From Pseudomonadales bacterium (GTDB lineage: Bacteria; Pseudomonadota; Gammaproteobacteria; Pseudomonadales; Azotimanducaceae), in NCBI GenBank assembly GCA_017854255.1, contig JAFMIA010000001.1, forward strand, positions 33,886 to 97,885: a DNA stretch of 64,000 bases. The letters run 5' to 3'. Shown here one piece after another: positions 1-11,801 of this stretch; within the stretch, counting starts at the first letter, position 1; each line of letters opens with the position of its first letter. The notes beneath the pieces are model-generated. The model saw nothing but the letters and a program-made list of their open reading frames with translations. It did not search any database and was not told the DNA's origin. Position numbers and translations under genes: made by a program.

Positions 1-1
1 T

Positions 2-184
2 GTGATGCACAAAATCATTTTTAAGCATTGGCAAACTGGTGAACAGTTAGAAGTCACTGGCAGCATCGACCCCCAACTAAACCACCCATCCTCTGACCGA
101 CTCGTGGTAACCAAGCCCGATGGCTCCTTTGAAGATATCATTAAGACCACCGTCATAGAGCAAGTCGAGTTCGGCCCAAATTAA
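2..184 (+). CDS. Small hypothetical protein, possibly cut by the window edge
   Basis: A 59-60 residue acidic, soluble-looking protein. GTG at 2 is followed directly by ATG at 5, and the true start may lie upstream of the window. It has an ordinary amino-acid composition and a conserved-looking run (SSDRLVVTKPDGSFEDIIK), so it is probably real, but I do not recognise the family. There is no signal peptide or membrane segment. It is the only plus-strand gene in the first 20 kb. Confidence 0.55.
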   Translation: MMHKIIFKHWQTGEQLEVTGSIDPQLNHPSSDRLVVTKPDGSFEDIIKTTVIEQVEFGPN

Positions 185-220
185 GAAGAGCGGCGCCCGA
201 CGCTCGCGCAGTCGTGTGGA

Positions 221-272
221 GCCTACCCATTGGTTATAGTGAATCAGTCATCTATGTTACTAAAGGGTAGGC
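221..272. repeat. 8-bp perfect inverted repeat
   Basis: GCCTACCC at 221-228 is matched by its exact reverse complement GGGTAGGC at 265-272, with 36 nt between. It lies just downstream of the plus-strand gene ending at 184 and could be a weak transcript-end hairpin. No T-tract follows, so a terminator call is not supported. Confidence 0.35.
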
Positions 273-311
273 GCTGACAGGCGGTACTGGGGGACTGCTG
301 CCAGACCCTGG

Positions 312-440
312 TTACTCGTCTTTGTAATCGTGCTCGAGGACCCCTTTTTCCTTCAACGTTTTAATCAGTTTTTCAAGTCGAACCAGTGCAACAACGCCAA
401 CCAGACCAAAACAAAATGCTGCAGCTGCCAAACCTTCCAC
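312..440 (-). CDS. 42-residue single-span membrane protein
   Basis: Minus-strand GTG start at 440 with a good Shine-Dalgarno run (AAGGA, five bases before the start), ending in TAA at 312-314. The protein begins MEGLAAAAFCFGLVGVVALV, a clear transmembrane helix over residues 3-20. A charged, helical, probably cytoplasmic tail follows (RLEKLIKTLKEKG...DYKDE). The Lys/Glu heptad-like tail looks conserved in style. I do not know a named family or function. The well-placed ribosome binding site and the helix-tail design make a real gene likely. Confidence 0.6.
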   Translation of the reverse strand: MEGLAAAAFCFGLVGVVALVRLEKLIKTLKEKGVLEHDYKDE

Positions 441-548
441 ACGCGGATCCTTTTTAATTAACTTTTATTGCTTAACGCACATTGTCTCGGTCTATCTTGT
501 TCTGAAAAAAAGCATTCTTTAGTTGGTTTCAAAAGTTAGGTAGCACCT

Positions 549-655
549 CAGGTGGATAATCGTTTCACTATTGTTGTCGAATGATATTGGGTCGTGTGGT
601 TTGTTGATAGATTTAGTAACTTAGTTTTTCCACGGTGACTGCTTTGAATTGGTTG
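549..655 (-). pseudogene. Decayed partial copy of the small gene at 865-1017
   Basis: Read on the minus strand, this stretch encodes TKLLNLSTNHTTQYHSTTI, matching TKLLDLLTNHATQNISTTV at the end of the 50-residue gene at 865-1017. Nucleotide similarity extends upstream, interrupted by a short insertion. No start codon or membrane helix remains. It sits directly downstream of the gene at 667-834, so the pair of small genes seems to have been partly duplicated in tandem and then decayed. Confidence 0.5.
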
Positions 656-666
656 TACCTGTTCCC

Positions 667-834
667 TTATTTTTTATTTGCAGAAACTTCCAACCAAGTT
701 GCAATCCAGAGAACAAGGTAAAGAGGAAGGATATGTTCCGTTCCAATTCCAAAAAATATCTCTCCAGATAAACTCCCTATAACAAGAACCCCTTGCAGTA
801 ATACAAGTGTTTTTATTGATATGTTAAGTTTCAT
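667..834 (-). CDS. 55-residue small membrane protein
   Basis: Minus-strand ATG at 834 preceded by AGGA seven bases upstream, with TAA at 667-669. The protein (MKLNISIKTLVLLQGVLVIG... to ...VSANKK) shows two hydrophobic segments, about residues 8-20 and 37-48, joined by a short loop. It lies 30 nt after the stop of the 50-residue gene at 865-1017 on the same strand, so the two probably share a transcript. I recognise no family. Base composition is much more AT-rich than the neighbouring glmS, suggesting acquired or fast-evolving DNA. Confidence 0.55.
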   Translation of the reverse strand: MKLNISIKTLVLLQGVLVIGSLSGEIFFGIGTEHILPLYLVLWIATWLEVSANKK

Positions 835-864
835 CTTTGTTCCTGAAAACGGTTACAAACAAAA

Positions 865-1017
865 TCATTCGACCGTGGTCGAAATATTTTGGGTAGCGTG
901 GTTTGTTAATAAATCAAGTAACTTGGTTCCCGGTTGGAATTGTAGGAGTAGAAAAAACACTCCGAGAATGACCAATACTTTCTTGACTCTTACCTTCTTG
1001 GAAAACTGATTCATCAT
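865..1017 (-). CDS. 50-residue single-span membrane protein
   Basis: Minus-strand ATG-ATG at 1017/1014 after a G-rich run (TGGGG), ending in TGA at 865-867. A basic N-terminus (NQFSKKVRVKK) is followed by one hydrophobic helix (VLVILGVFFLLLQF, residues 14-27) and a polar C-terminus (TKLLDLLTNHATQNISTTVE), the layout of a small inner-membrane protein with a periplasmic tail. No family is recognised. Its 3' half recurs in degenerate form at about 549-655, and a trace of its very end recurs near 1030-1050. Confidence 0.55.
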   Translation of the reverse strand: MMNQFSKKVRVKKVLVILGVFFLLLQFQPGTKLLDLLTNHATQNISTTVE

Positions 1018-1074
1018 AAACCCCACTACTCAAAATCATTCCACGGTAACGGAGTATCCATAACCAAATTATAT

Positions 1075-1269
1075 TTACCCATAATTATCTGAATAATGTT
1101 TTTCTCTCTCTTCTTTCTTCATGCCAACTGTATCATTCATAAAGTTATTTCTATCTTCTCTAGATTTGAAAACCCAAATACAAACGGTGTCATGCGAATG
1201 ATAAATTGCTTTTAACTCATCATCTATTTCACAAATTTCTTTTGGTATTTCTGTTTTAATACAAATCAT
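1075..1269 (-). CDS. 64-residue hypothetical protein downstream of glmS
   Basis: Minus-strand ATG at 1269, 45 nt after the glmS stop. The product is soluble, charged and rich in Glu, Lys and Asp, and contains a hydrophobic strand (DTVCIWVFKS) and a strongly helical charged C-terminal half (REDRNNFMNDTVGMKKEEREKHYSDNYG). Only a weak AAGA-type ribosome binding site is visible. No family is recognised. AT-rich composition groups it with the other small genes at 0.3-1.0 kb. Confidence 0.45.
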   Translation of the reverse strand: MICIKTEIPKEICEIDDELKAIYHSHDTVCIWVFKSREDRNNFMNDTVGMKKEEREKHYSDNYG

Positions 1270-1314
1270 GGTTCAAATCTTAATATGGTTTGCGACCAAC
1301 CAGGAAATTTTTCT

Positions 1315-3147
1315 TTATTCAACAGTAACGGATTTCGCGAGATTCCTCGGTTGGTCGACATCCGTGCCTCGAAGCACTGCTACGTGATAACTCAAAAGCT
1401 GTAGAGGCAACACAAACGCAATCGGCGCAAGCATCGGGTGCACCGTCGGCAGAATAATGACTTGAGTTTCACTTAAATCTGAAAAATCGGCTTGATGGTC
1501 GGTAAAAACATACAGCGAGCCACCTCGAGCCGCGACTTCTTGCAAATTAGACTTCACTTTTTCGAGTAACTCATCGGTAGGCGCCACACAAACCACCGGC
1601 ATCTGCTCGTCCACCAAGGCCAGCGGCCCGTGCTTGAGCTCCCCCGCTGGATAGCCTTCAGCATGAATATAAGAGATCTCTTTAAGTTTCAGCGCGCCTT
1701 CCATCGCGATCGGATAATGCAGGCCTCGACCTAAAAATAACGCGTGATCTTTAGCGATGAATTGTTCCGCCCAAGCCTTAACCTGTTGATCAACCTCAAG
1801 CGTTTCTTCCAGTCGAGTTGGCAAGTCGTGCAGCGCCTGAACCAGCTCGCTTTCCGTCTCGGGCGTTAACCCATGATATTTTCCAAGGGCCATCGCAAAC
1901 ATCAATAGATCTGCTAGCTGAGTGGTGAAGGCTTTGGTGGAGGCCACGCCGATTTCCGTGCCGGCTTCGGTCATCAAACACAGATCCGACTCACGGACCA
2001 ACGAACTGTTGGGCACATTACAAATGCACAGGCTGCCTAAATACCCTATAGACTTTGACTGCCGCAAGGCGGCCAAGGTGTCGGCGGTCTCACCTGATTG
2101 AGATATGGTTAAGAAAAGGGTGTTCGGGGCAACTGCCACCGTTCGATATCGCCATTCACTCGCGATCTCAACTTGGCAAATCAGGCCTGTTAACGCCTCA
2201 ACCCAATATTTCGCGACCAACGCGCTGTAATAACTGGTGCCGCAAGCCACGATCTGCACCGCTTGGGTTTGTTCGAACAAGAGACCGGCTTCAACCCCGA
2301 AGGCTTGACTTAAAATACTGTTTTTACCGATTCGGCCTTGGAGCGTGTTACGAATGGCGTTGGGTTGCTCGTATATTTCCTTCAGCATAAAGTGCCGGAA
2401 AGTGCCTTTATCTGCCGCATCATCTCGGGAATCGAGCGTCACGGCTCGGCTTGCAACCGAACCTTCTCGACCGCCAAAGATCGACACTTCGCTTTGCGTC
2501 AACTCAACCAGCTCACCTTCTTCTAAATAAATGAACCGATCCGTCACCGGGCGCAGGGCTTGGGGGTCTGAGGCAATAAAATTCTCACCGATCCCAAGAC
2601 CCACCACCAGCGGACTGCCCTGCCGGGCGCCAATCAGGCGGTCTGGAAAGTCACGATGCTGGACCGCGATGGCGTAGGCGCCTTCTAAACGGGTTAACGC
2701 TTCAGTCACCCCTTGCCGAAAATCACCACAGCCGGCAACCAAGTGATGGATTAAATGCGCCATAACTTCGGTGTCGGTTTCAGACTCAAAGCGATAGCCT
2801 TGCGCGGTTAATTCTTGACGAAGCGCTTCATGGTTTTCGATGATGCCGTTATGAACAAGCGACACCGTATCGCTCGACACGTGTGGATGGGCATTGGTTT
2901 GCGTTGGCTTACCATGGGTAGCCCAGCGGGTATGGGCAATTCCAATAGATCCGTTAGGCGACTCAGCTCGGCAGGTGTCTTTTAAGGCCTGGACCTTGCC
3001 GACCGCCCGATAGCGCTTGAGATCCTGCTCGGCATTTAGAACCGTTAATCCGGCCGAATCATAACCACGATATTCCAATCGTTGCAGACCTTCTAACAGA
3101 ATCCCAACAACATTTCGTTCGGCTGCTGCGCCTACGATTCCACACAT
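1315..3147 (-). CDS. glmS: Glutamine-fructose-6-phosphate aminotransferase
   Basis: Makes glucosamine-6-phosphate from fructose-6-phosphate and glutamine, the first committed step to UDP-GlcNAc for peptidoglycan and LPS. At 610 residues it has the usual length. The catalytic Cys follows the initiator Met (MCGIVGAA), as in class II glutamine amidotransferases. The glutaminase domain spans about residues 1-240 (HTRWATHGKP, HNGIIEN). Two SIS isomerase domains follow (CGTSYYSALVAKYW, SQSGETADTLAAL, LGRGLHYPIAMEGALKLKE), ending in the conserved PRNLAKSVTVE. It is three bases downstream of glmU and probably cotranscribed with it, as in Pseudomonas and E. coli. No ribozyme or riboswitch is apparent. 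Confidence 0.97.
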   Translation of the reverse strand: MCGIVGAAAERNVVGILLEGLQRLEYRGYDSAGLTVLNAEQDLKRYRAVGKVQALKDTCRAESPNGSIGIAHTRWATHGKPTQTNAHPHVSSDTVSLVHNGIIENHEALRQELTAQGYRFESETDTEVMAHLIHHLVAGCGDFRQGVTEALTRLEGAYAIAVQHRDFPDRLIGARQGSPLVVGLGIGENFIASDPQALRPVTDRFIYLEEGELVELTQSEVSIFGGREGSVASRAVTLDSRDDAADKGTFRHFMLKEIYEQPNAIRNTLQGRIGKNSILSQAFGVEAGLLFEQTQAVQIVACGTSYYSALVAKYWVEALTGLICQVEIASEWRYRTVAVAPNTLFLTISQSGETADTLAALRQSKSIGYLGSLCICNVPNSSLVRESDLCLMTEAGTEIGVASTKAFTTQLADLLMFAMALGKYHGLTPETESELVQALHDLPTRLEETLEVDQQVKAWAEQFIAKDHALFLGRGLHYPIAMEGALKLKEISYIHAEGYPAGELKHGPLALVDEQMPVVCVAPTDELLEKVKSNLQEVAARGGSLYVFTDHQADFSDLSETQVIILPTVHPMLAPIAFVLPLQLLSYHVAVLRGTDVDQPRNLAKSVTVE

Positions 3148-3150
3148 CGC

Positions 3151-4569
3151 TTAATCTCCAACCTTTGTCTTAGCCGATTTTTTAACAAGACCCGGTGCAT
3201 CCAGCACCTTTTCAGGACGCGGCCAAGCGTCAATGTTACGCTGACGGCCCCGCGCGACGCCGAGCGCAGCATCTGGAATCACGCCAGTAATGGTCGACCC
3301 TGCGCCAATGGTCGCGCCTTGACCCACGGTCACGGGTGCAACAAGGGCGGTGTTGGAGCCGACAAACACCTCATCTTCTAAAATGGTCTGCCACTTATTC
3401 ACGCCATCATAATTACAGGTGATGGTGCCCGCGCCAATGTTGACCCGGGCGCCAATGGTGGCGTCGCCCAAGTAACTTAAATGACTGGCCTTGCTGCCCG
3501 GCCCCATTGTGGTTTGCTTCACTTCGACAAAATTGCCAATCGCCACGCCAGCACCTAATACCGCGCCCGGTCGTAATCTGGCATAGGGTCCAACCTGACA
3601 GTCTTGGGCAAGACTTGCACCTTCCAGCGATGAATGCGATTTTATCAGGCTGTTATCCCCAACCACGCTATTTTTAATCACACTCCCAGCTTCGATCACA
3701 ACGCCATGACCAATCTGACACGGACCTTCAAGGACAGTATTCACATCCAGCACCACGTCACGACCAAAGCTCACAGCACCCCGAATATCAACCCTCGCCG
3801 GATCCAACATCCGAACGCCCGCACGCATCAATTGCTGCGCTTGTCGGCGTTGGAAAAACCGCTCCGCTGCGGCGAGCTGAACCAGGTCATTCACGCCACT
3901 GACCGCCTCAGCCTGATCGGTCGTTACAGAAGCAACCGTCAGGCCTTGGTGCACCGCAATCGAGATGATATCCGTCAGGTAATACTCCCCTTGCCCATTA
4001 TCATTCGATAACGGTGCCAAGAGGCCCGGCAGTAAGCCTGGGTTAATTCTGAAAATGCCCGTATTGATCTCAGTTATGCTGCGCTCGGCTGCCGTTGCAT
4101 CTTTATCCTCAACAATCCCGAGGACCTGCCCTTCCGCATTACGTTGAATCCGGCCATAGCCTGCGGGGTTTTGTAAATTAACGGTGAGCACCGCAACGTC
4201 CGCTGGATCCTCAAATAAAGGCTGAAGCGTTTCTCGCGCCAGGAGCGGTACATCACCCAACAACACCAGCACCGCAGCATCGCCGTTGATGAATGGCGCC
4301 GCTTGTTGCACGGCGTGACCGGTGCCGAGCTGTTCTGTTTGAACCACCCAATTCAAATCACCCTGATCTTCGATAGCGGCTTTCAGGCCAGCATGGTCTT
4401 CTGAAACCACCAAATGGGTTTTGGTCGCCTTCAGGGCCCGCGCAGTTGAAACCACGTGGGCAATCATCGGCGCGCCAGCAATCGGCTGAAGCATTTTAGG
4501 GACCAAAGTCTTCATGCGAGTGCCTTTGCCGGCAGCTAAGATACAAATTTCGAGGGGCGTATTCATCAT
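3151..4569 (-). CDS. glmU: Bifunctional GlcNAc-1-P uridyltransferase / GlcN-1-P acetyltransferase
   Basis: Carries out the last two steps of UDP-GlcNAc synthesis in the cytoplasm. The N-terminal pyrophosphorylase domain has the signature LAAGKGTRMKTLVPKMLQ near residue 11. The C-terminal left-handed beta-helix (about 250-455) shows repeated hexapeptides (VIEAGSVIKNSVVGDNSLIK, GNFVEVKQ, ATIGARVNIGAGTITCNYDG) and the acetyltransferase ARGRQRNI end. Length (472) is normal. Two ATGs are adjacent (4569 and 4566) and the ribosome binding site is weak. It lies downstream of atpC in the same direction, 159 nt away, and upstream of glmS. Confidence 0.97.
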   Translation of the reverse strand: MMNTPLEICILAAGKGTRMKTLVPKMLQPIAGAPMIAHVVSTARALKATKTHLVVSEDHAGLKAAIEDQGDLNWVVQTEQLGTGHAVQQAAPFINGDAAVLVLLGDVPLLARETLQPLFEDPADVAVLTVNLQNPAGYGRIQRNAEGQVLGIVEDKDATAAERSITEINTGIFRINPGLLPGLLAPLSNDNGQGEYYLTDIISIAVHQGLTVASVTTDQAEAVSGVNDLVQLAAAERFFQRRQAQQLMRAGVRMLDPARVDIRGAVSFGRDVVLDVNTVLEGPCQIGHGVVIEAGSVIKNSVVGDNSLIKSHSSLEGASLAQDCQVGPYARLRPGAVLGAGVAIGNFVEVKQTTMGPGSKASHLSYLGDATIGARVNIGAGTITCNYDGVNKWQTILEDEVFVGSNTALVAPVTVGQGATIGAGSTITGVIPDAALGVARGRQRNIDAWPRPEKVLDAPGLVKKSAKTKVGD

Positions 4570-4728
4570 GAGAGTTTACCGCGCCAGCAGCGAGGGAACC
4601 ACCGCGGACTGAGCGCTAGATTGAGGTTTTATCGGTGGGTTACAAACAAGACGCTACAAAAAAACCGCTAAGCGCTTGATGTCTGGCATTACGACACATT
4701 GCCGTTTTCAATCTGGGTTCTGCCGATA

Positions 4729-5157
4729 TCAAACTCTGTTTTTCTGGTCTCGCATTTTTCGGACGGTGCGCAACATGGCTGCTTGCTCTTGAAGATCAGC
4801 TGTCACCCGCGCGAAATCAACTTCCGCACGTTGATCCAAAAGCTCGGCCTGCGCTTTGCGCTCAGCTTCGGCCGCTGCCGCTTCATCAATGTTGTCCGCT
4901 CGGATCGCCGTATCGGCCAAAACCGTGATCGACGTTGGCTGGACTTCGATAAAGCCGCCGGAGGCGAAAAAGATTTCATCTACGCCCCCTTCCAAAACCA
5001 ATTTAATCGGCCCCGGTTTGATGCCGCTCAACAAAGGCGCGTGACCAGGCAGTATCCCGAGCTCGCCCATCGTCCCAGTCGCCACGACCATCTCAACCAA
5101 ACCAGAAAAAATTTCCTGCTCTGCGCTAACAATACTGCAATGTACGGAGGCGGCCAT
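4729..5157 (-). CDS. atpC: F1Fo ATP synthase epsilon subunit
   Basis: Central-stalk subunit that couples rotor to catalytic head and inhibits ATP hydrolysis. The N-terminal beta-sandwich contains the conserved [19 protein letters not shown] (about residues 31-49) and [20 protein letters not shown]. The C-terminal two-helix region is Ala/Glu-rich ([15 protein letters not shown]). 142 residues, usual length. It is the last gene of the atp operon, 29 nt after atpD. I see no convincing terminator between it and glmU. Confidence 0.96.
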   Translation of the reverse strand: MAASVHCSIVSAEQEIFSGLVEMVVATGTMGELGILPGHAPLLSGIKPGPIKLVLEGGVDEIFFASGGFIEVQPTSITVLADTAIRADNIDEAAAAEAERKAQAELLDQRAEVDFARVTADLQEQAAMLRTVRKMRDQKNRV

Positions 5158-5186
5158 ATCTTATCCTTGCTAATCCGATTTCCGGC

Positions 5187-6566
<1,380 letters not shown>

Positions 6567-6597
6567 CTATCCTCTCTTTTTTTCCTGCGGTGCTGTC

Positions 6598-7458
6598 TTA
6601 AACTGCTGCAGCACCACTTACAATTTCAGAAATTTCCTGCGTGATCGCAGATTGTCGTGCATTGTTCATAATCAGCTCGAGCTCATCGATCAAATCGCCG
6701 GCGTTGTCGGTCGCACTTTTCATGGCGACCATTTTTGCAGCCTGCTCGCAGGCCACGTTTTCAACGACCGCTTGATAAACCTGCGCTTCCAAATAACGCT
6801 TCAATAGCCCATCGATTAACTCGCGTGCATCGGGTTCATACAGATAGTCCCAACGATGTTGAAGGCCTGTGTCTTCGGTTGGATCCAGCGGCACCAACTG
6901 CGCGACCGTTGGTTGTTGCACCATTGTATTCACAAACACGTTATTCGATAAAAAGATCTTATCGACCTTGCCGTCTTCAAAGGCATCCAACATGACTTTG
7001 ATCGAACCAATCAAATCATCAACCGCCGGGGTTTCGCTTAAATGTTGGCTCGCGGCCAACACTCGCCCGCCGTAGGTTCGAAAAAACTGGATCCCTTTGT
7101 TACCAATCAAACACAAATCCGCTTCTACGCCCTGTTCAGCCCACTGCCTCATATGCGCAATCGTGGCTTTCAAAAGGTTGACGTTCAAACCACCGCAAAG
7201 GCCTTTATCTGTGGTGACGACAATGTAGCCCACCCTTGCAACAGCCCGCTCGCGCATGAACTGATGGGGATACTCGCTCGAGGCGTTCGCCATATGGCTG
7301 ATCACCGATCGAATCTGATCAGAGTAGGGCCGACCCCGCGCCATGCGTTCTTGGGCTTTGCGCATTTTACTCGCAGCAACCATTTGCATCGCACGGGTAA
7401 TCTTCTGCGTGTTTTTAACACTGCCGATTTGTTTTCTTAGCTCTTTTGCATTCGCCAT
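6598..7458 (-). CDS. atpG: F1Fo ATP synthase gamma subunit
   Basis: Rotor shaft of F1. The N-terminal coiled-coil helix begins [31 protein letters not shown], the family signature. The DKGLCGGLN motif is near residue 83. The C-terminal helix carries the family-typical [36 protein letters not shown]. 286 residues, as in E. coli. It is 30 nt after atpA and 34 nt before atpD within the operon. Confidence 0.97.
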   Translation of the reverse strand: MANAKELRKQIGSVKNTQKITRAMQMVAASKMRKAQERMARGRPYSDQIRSVISHMANASSEYPHQFMRERAVARVGYIVVTTDKGLCGGLNVNLLKATIAHMRQWAEQGVEADLCLIGNKGIQFFRTYGGRVLAASQHLSETPAVDDLIGSIKVMLDAFEDGKVDKIFLSNNVFVNTMVQQPTVAQLVPLDPTEDTGLQHRWDYLYEPDARELIDGLLKRYLEAQVYQAVVENVACEQAAKMVAMKSATDNAGDLIDELELIMNNARQSAITQEISEIVSGAAAV

Positions 7459-7488
7459 AGCATTCTCTGCTGTGCTAATCGAGAACGA

Positions 7489-9033
7489 TTAGTAGGTTTG
7501 AGTCTTTTTAAACGCTTCAACTGCTGACCGCATGGTCGCAACGACCTCATCGTTGTAGGCGCCTTCGCGATCAACTTGGGCCATAAAATCGCCGTGCTCT
7601 GCGTGCATATAGCTCAGCAGAGCCGCTTCGAAATCTAAGACTTTATCGACTGGCACGTCTTGCAAGAATCGTTCGTTTGCTGCAAACAACACCACACCCA
7701 TCTCGGACACGGTCATTGGCGCATACTGTTTTTGCTTCATCAGCTCATTAATGCGCTCGCCGTGCTCTAGCTGCCGGCGGGTTGCTTCATCCAAATCGGA
7801 TGCAAACTGTGAAAACGCAGCCAGTTCTCGATACTGTGCCAAAGCCAACTTAATGCCACCAGAAATCTTCGACATAAATTTCATCTGGGCGTCACCACCC
7901 ACACGAGAGACCGAAATGCCCGGATTCATCGCAGGCCGTTCGCCCGAATTGAACTTGTCACTTTCCAAAAAGATTTGACCATCGGTAATCGAGATCACAT
8001 TGGTCGGAACGAACGCCGAAACATCACCGGCCTGGGTTTCAATAATCGGCAGCGCCGTTAAAGACCCTGTTTTGCCCTTTACCGCGCCGCCGGTAAATTG
8101 TTCGACGTAATCCGCATTGACCCGTGCGGCACGCTCGAGTAACCGCGAGTGCAAGTAGAATACATCGCCGGGATACGCTTCTCGACCAGGTGGTCGACGC
8201 AGCAACAAAGAGATTTGACGATACGCCCAGGCTTGCTTGGTTAAATCGTCATAAATAATCAGGGCATCTTCACCGATATCTCTGAAGTACTCACCCATCG
8301 TGCAACCGGAGTAGGGCGCGATATACTGCATGGTTGCAGGATCCGACGCGCCAGCAGCAACGACAATCGTATTTTCCATCGCGCCGTGCTCTTCTAACGT
8401 ACGCACAACGTTTGCGATGGAGGATACTTTCTGGCCGATGGCGACATAAACGCACTTAATACCAGACTTTTGCTGATTAATGATCGCGTCAATGGCAATT
8501 GCGGTTTTACCCGTTTGCCGGTCACCAATAATCAATTCGCGCTGACCCCGTCCAACAGGAATCATTGAATCGATACATTTCAGTCCGGTTTGAACTGGCT
8601 GATCAACGTGCTGACGGGCAATCACGCCTGGCGCAACTTTTTCAACCGGCGCGGTTTGCTTGGTATTAATCGGCCCCTTGCCATCGATCGGATTACCGAG
8701 TGCATCCACAACGCGGCCCAAAAGCTCCGGCCCGGTTGGCACTTCCAGAATTCGACCTGTGCAGCGTGCTGTTTGGCCTTCTTTAAGCACTTTATAGTCG
8801 CCTAAAACAACGGCGCCCACAGAATCACGCTCAAGGTTCAAAGCAAACCCAAAGAGGTTGCCCGGAAATTCAATCATCTCGCCATTCTGGACATCGGCTA
8901 AGCCATGAATTCGAACGATCCCATCAGACACACTAACGATCGTGCCTTCGTTTCGGGCTTCAGAGGTCACGTCGAGCCGCGCAATTCTCTGTTTTATAAT
9001 GTCGCTAATTTCTGAAGGATTCAGTTGTTGCAT
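7489..9033 (-). CDS. atpA: F1Fo ATP synthase alpha subunit
   Basis: Non-catalytic nucleotide-binding subunit of F1. I chose the ATG at 9033 ([17 protein letters not shown]), which has a GAGGTG ribosome binding site and matches the E. coli start. A GTG at 9042 would add three residues. Walker A is [15 protein letters not shown] near 169-183, and the family signature [17 protein letters not shown] is near 367. 514 residues (E. coli 513). It lies between atpH and atpG. Confidence 0.97.
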   Translation of the reverse strand: MQQLNPSEISDIIKQRIARLDVTSEARNEGTIVSVSDGIVRIHGLADVQNGEMIEFPGNLFGFALNLERDSVGAVVLGDYKVLKEGQTARCTGRILEVPTGPELLGRVVDALGNPIDGKGPINTKQTAPVEKVAPGVIARQHVDQPVQTGLKCIDSMIPVGRGQRELIIGDRQTGKTAIAIDAIINQQKSGIKCVYVAIGQKVSSIANVVRTLEEHGAMENTIVVAAGASDPATMQYIAPYSGCTMGEYFRDIGEDALIIYDDLTKQAWAYRQISLLLRRPPGREAYPGDVFYLHSRLLERAARVNADYVEQFTGGAVKGKTGSLTALPIIETQAGDVSAFVPTNVISITDGQIFLESDKFNSGERPAMNPGISVSRVGGDAQMKFMSKISGGIKLALAQYRELAAFSQFASDLDEATRRQLEHGERINELMKQKQYAPMTVSEMGVVLFAANERFLQDVPVDKVLDFEAALLSYMHAEHGDFMAQVDREGAYNDEVVATMRSAVEAFKKTQTY

Positions 9034-9057
9034 GTTTCGCACCTCAAGAGTGTTAAT

Positions 9058-9600
9058 TTACTGTAGCGTTCCCGCCAGTTTTTGCAGTTTTCCGCGGACC
9101 GAGTCATCAATGACGGTATCCTCGGTTCGGATGACCACACCACCCAGCAATGAGCTGTCAGTTTCAGTTTCTAATTCAACGGTTCTTTGCAGCCGACGAT
9201 TTAAGGCATCTTTGAGCGCGTCCTGTTCAGGGCCCGACAATTCATAAGCACTGACAATCGCGACCTCAACCGTTTTTTCATGGTTTGCTTTGAGCACTTC
9301 ATATTGCTCAGCAATCGTTGCGATCAACGCCAAACGATCGAAATCAGCCAGTACTTTAACGAAGTTCGCCCCCGAGGCGGTTAGATCATCACCCATAAGG
9401 TCGGTCAACCATTGGGCTGCGACCAATCCAGAATTGGCAGGATTATCGAGCATACGCTCAACGGCAGGTTCAACGACGGCCGCGCCAAGGAGCGCCAACA
9501 TTCTTGACCAGCTGACTAGGCCATCGGCTTCCTCTAATGCGGTTGCAAACGCGGCGCGAGCATAGGGCCTGGCGACGGTTGCTAATTCTGCTTCAGCCAT
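9058..9600 (-). CDS. atpH: F1Fo ATP synthase delta subunit
   Basis: Peripheral-stalk connector between F1 and the b dimer. The protein starts MAEAELATVARPYARAAFATALEE, matching the conserved N-terminal helix. The C-terminal family signature reads ETETDSSLLGGVVIRTEDTVIDDSVRGKLQKLAGTL. 180 residues (family about 178). It lies 8 nt after atpF and 24 nt before the chosen start of atpA. Confidence 0.95.
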   Translation of the reverse strand: MAEAELATVARPYARAAFATALEEADGLVSWSRMLALLGAAVVEPAVERMLDNPANSGLVAAQWLTDLMGDDLTASGANFVKVLADFDRLALIATIAEQYEVLKANHEKTVEVAIVSAYELSGPEQDALKDALNRRLQRTVELETETDSSLLGGVVIRTEDTVIDDSVRGKLQKLAGTLQ

Positions 9601-9608
9601 CGGGTCTC

Positions 9609-10079
9609 CTAAAGCTCTTGTGAAAGCTTCGTTAACATCGCCTCGTGCGCCGCGCGATCAATCGATTGCGACAAGATCTTCTCAGCACCTTCAACCGCCA
9701 AATCACTCACGCGCGCGCGCAAGGATTCTCGAGCCCGACTGATCTCTTGATCAATTGACTCCTGAGCGCCATCGATGATGCGCTTGGCTTCTTCTTTTGC
9801 TTGATCCTTCGCTTCATCAACGATCTGATTCGCTCGGCTTCTCGCCTGCGTAATCAATTCGCCCGCTTCTCGCTTTGCGGCTTCAAGCTCATTGGCTGCG
9901 GACTCGTTCGCTTGCAGGAGTTGCTGCTCCGCTCTCGAGGCATTTTCCAAGCCATCTGCAATCAATTTCTGGCGCGTTCGCATCATTTCTGTGAGCGGCG
10001 GCCAGACATAGCGCATGCAAAAGACCACAAACATCACAAAAGCAATGAGCTGACCCAACATGGTAAGATTAATATTCAC
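9609..10079 (-). CDS. atpF: F1Fo ATP synthase b subunit
   Basis: Peripheral stalk of the synthase. It has one N-terminal membrane helix ([29 protein letters not shown]), then a long charged right-handed coiled-coil helix rich in Ala, Glu, Lys and Arg to the C-terminus. 156 residues, identical in length to the E. coli protein. A single b gene, with no b' paralogue, fits a gammaproteobacterial operon. Confidence 0.96.
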   Translation of the reverse strand: MNINLTMLGQLIAFVMFVVFCMRYVWPPLTEMMRTRQKLIADGLENASRAEQQLLQANESAANELEAAKREAGELITQARSRANQIVDEAKDQAKEEAKRIIDGAQESIDQEISRARESLRARVSDLAVEGAEKILSQSIDRAAHEAMLTKLSQEL

Positions 10080-10116
10080 GCGTCACCTCTTCGATGATCA
10101 GTTCTTCGGATAAAAC

Positions 10117-11264
<1,148 letters not shown>

Positions 11265-11309
11265 TCAAACCTTCTACTGGTTCTGCTTTAGCAGAACGAT
11301 TCTCACGGG

Positions 11310-11669
11310 TTACCGTCCCGTCCTAAGCGCCTTCGCACGCTGTATCCCCACTCGAGCCCAAATCAATTGGCTTACAACCGCTCCAATTAAAAAACCGGGT
11401 AGCATCAGCTGGGGCCAAGTATTCAAAACCCCTATGGTGCCCAGTCCGAGCAGCAGCCACTTTACCCCCTGCGACCACCAAAGCGCGCTAAAACCGTTAG
11501 CGTCTAGCAAGAACCCCTGAGCAGTTGCCGCAATACCGGCGATCACCAGACCCAAAATCCCAGACCATGTTGCGCTCCACCCAGTGATTAAGGCAATGCA
11601 AACTGCCACAACCACCAAAACAAAATGTATCCTCAGCGCCGACTTCAACAGTCCCTGCCACTTAAACAT
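11310..11669 (-). CDS. atpI: ATP synthase accessory protein AtpI-like
   Basis: First gene of the atp operon: a 119-residue, four-helix hydrophobic protein. It is placed as AtpI, an accessory factor implicated in c-ring assembly or Mg2+ handling. Family sequence conservation is low, so the call rests mainly on position, size and topology. The C-terminal tail is basic (RVGIQRAKALRTGR). It lies 93 nt upstream of the chosen atpB start. Confidence 0.75.
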   Translation of the reverse strand: MFKWQGLLKSALRIHFVLVVVAVCIALITGWSATWSGILGLVIAGIAATAQGFLLDANGFSALWWSQGVKWLLLGLGTIGVLNTWPQLMLPGFLIGAVVSQLIWARVGIQRAKALRTGR

Positions 11670-11734
11670 GTCGCCCCTTCAGGGCCATCTTCCGTCTTAC
11701 AACACCCACTTCGGACCCAGTTTTCGGCGGGCAG

Positions 11735-11763
11735 AGTATAGAGATATTAGGATCGACCTTCAA
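11735..11763 (-). promoter_or_regulatory. Predicted sigma70 promoter of the atp operon
   Basis: On the minus strand a -35 TTGAAG (11758-11763) and a -10 TATACT (11735-11740) are separated by exactly 17 nt. Transcription would start near 11728, giving a leader of about 60 nt before atpI. It lies in the 132-bp gap between the end of parB and atpI, so the atp genes need not depend on read-through from parAB. Confidence 0.65.
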
Positions 11764-11801
11764 CTTTATCCTTGAAGAAATTCGGTTTTCACTCGGATTG
11801 G

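Noticed and set aside
821-1009. 62-residue plus-strand reading frame in the AT-rich patch
   Set aside because: It overlaps two minus-strand genes with better ribosome binding sites and membrane-helix content; its composition is not protein-like.
1315-1400. glmS ribozyme or attenuator near glmS
   Set aside because: The ribozyme is a Gram-positive feature found in the 5' leader; the 3-nt glmU-glmS spacer leaves no room for one.
4570-4728. Terminator between atpC and glmU on the minus strand
   Set aside because: A T-run exists near 4660 in minus-strand reading, but the upstream GC-rich stem would have a one-base loop; not convincing.
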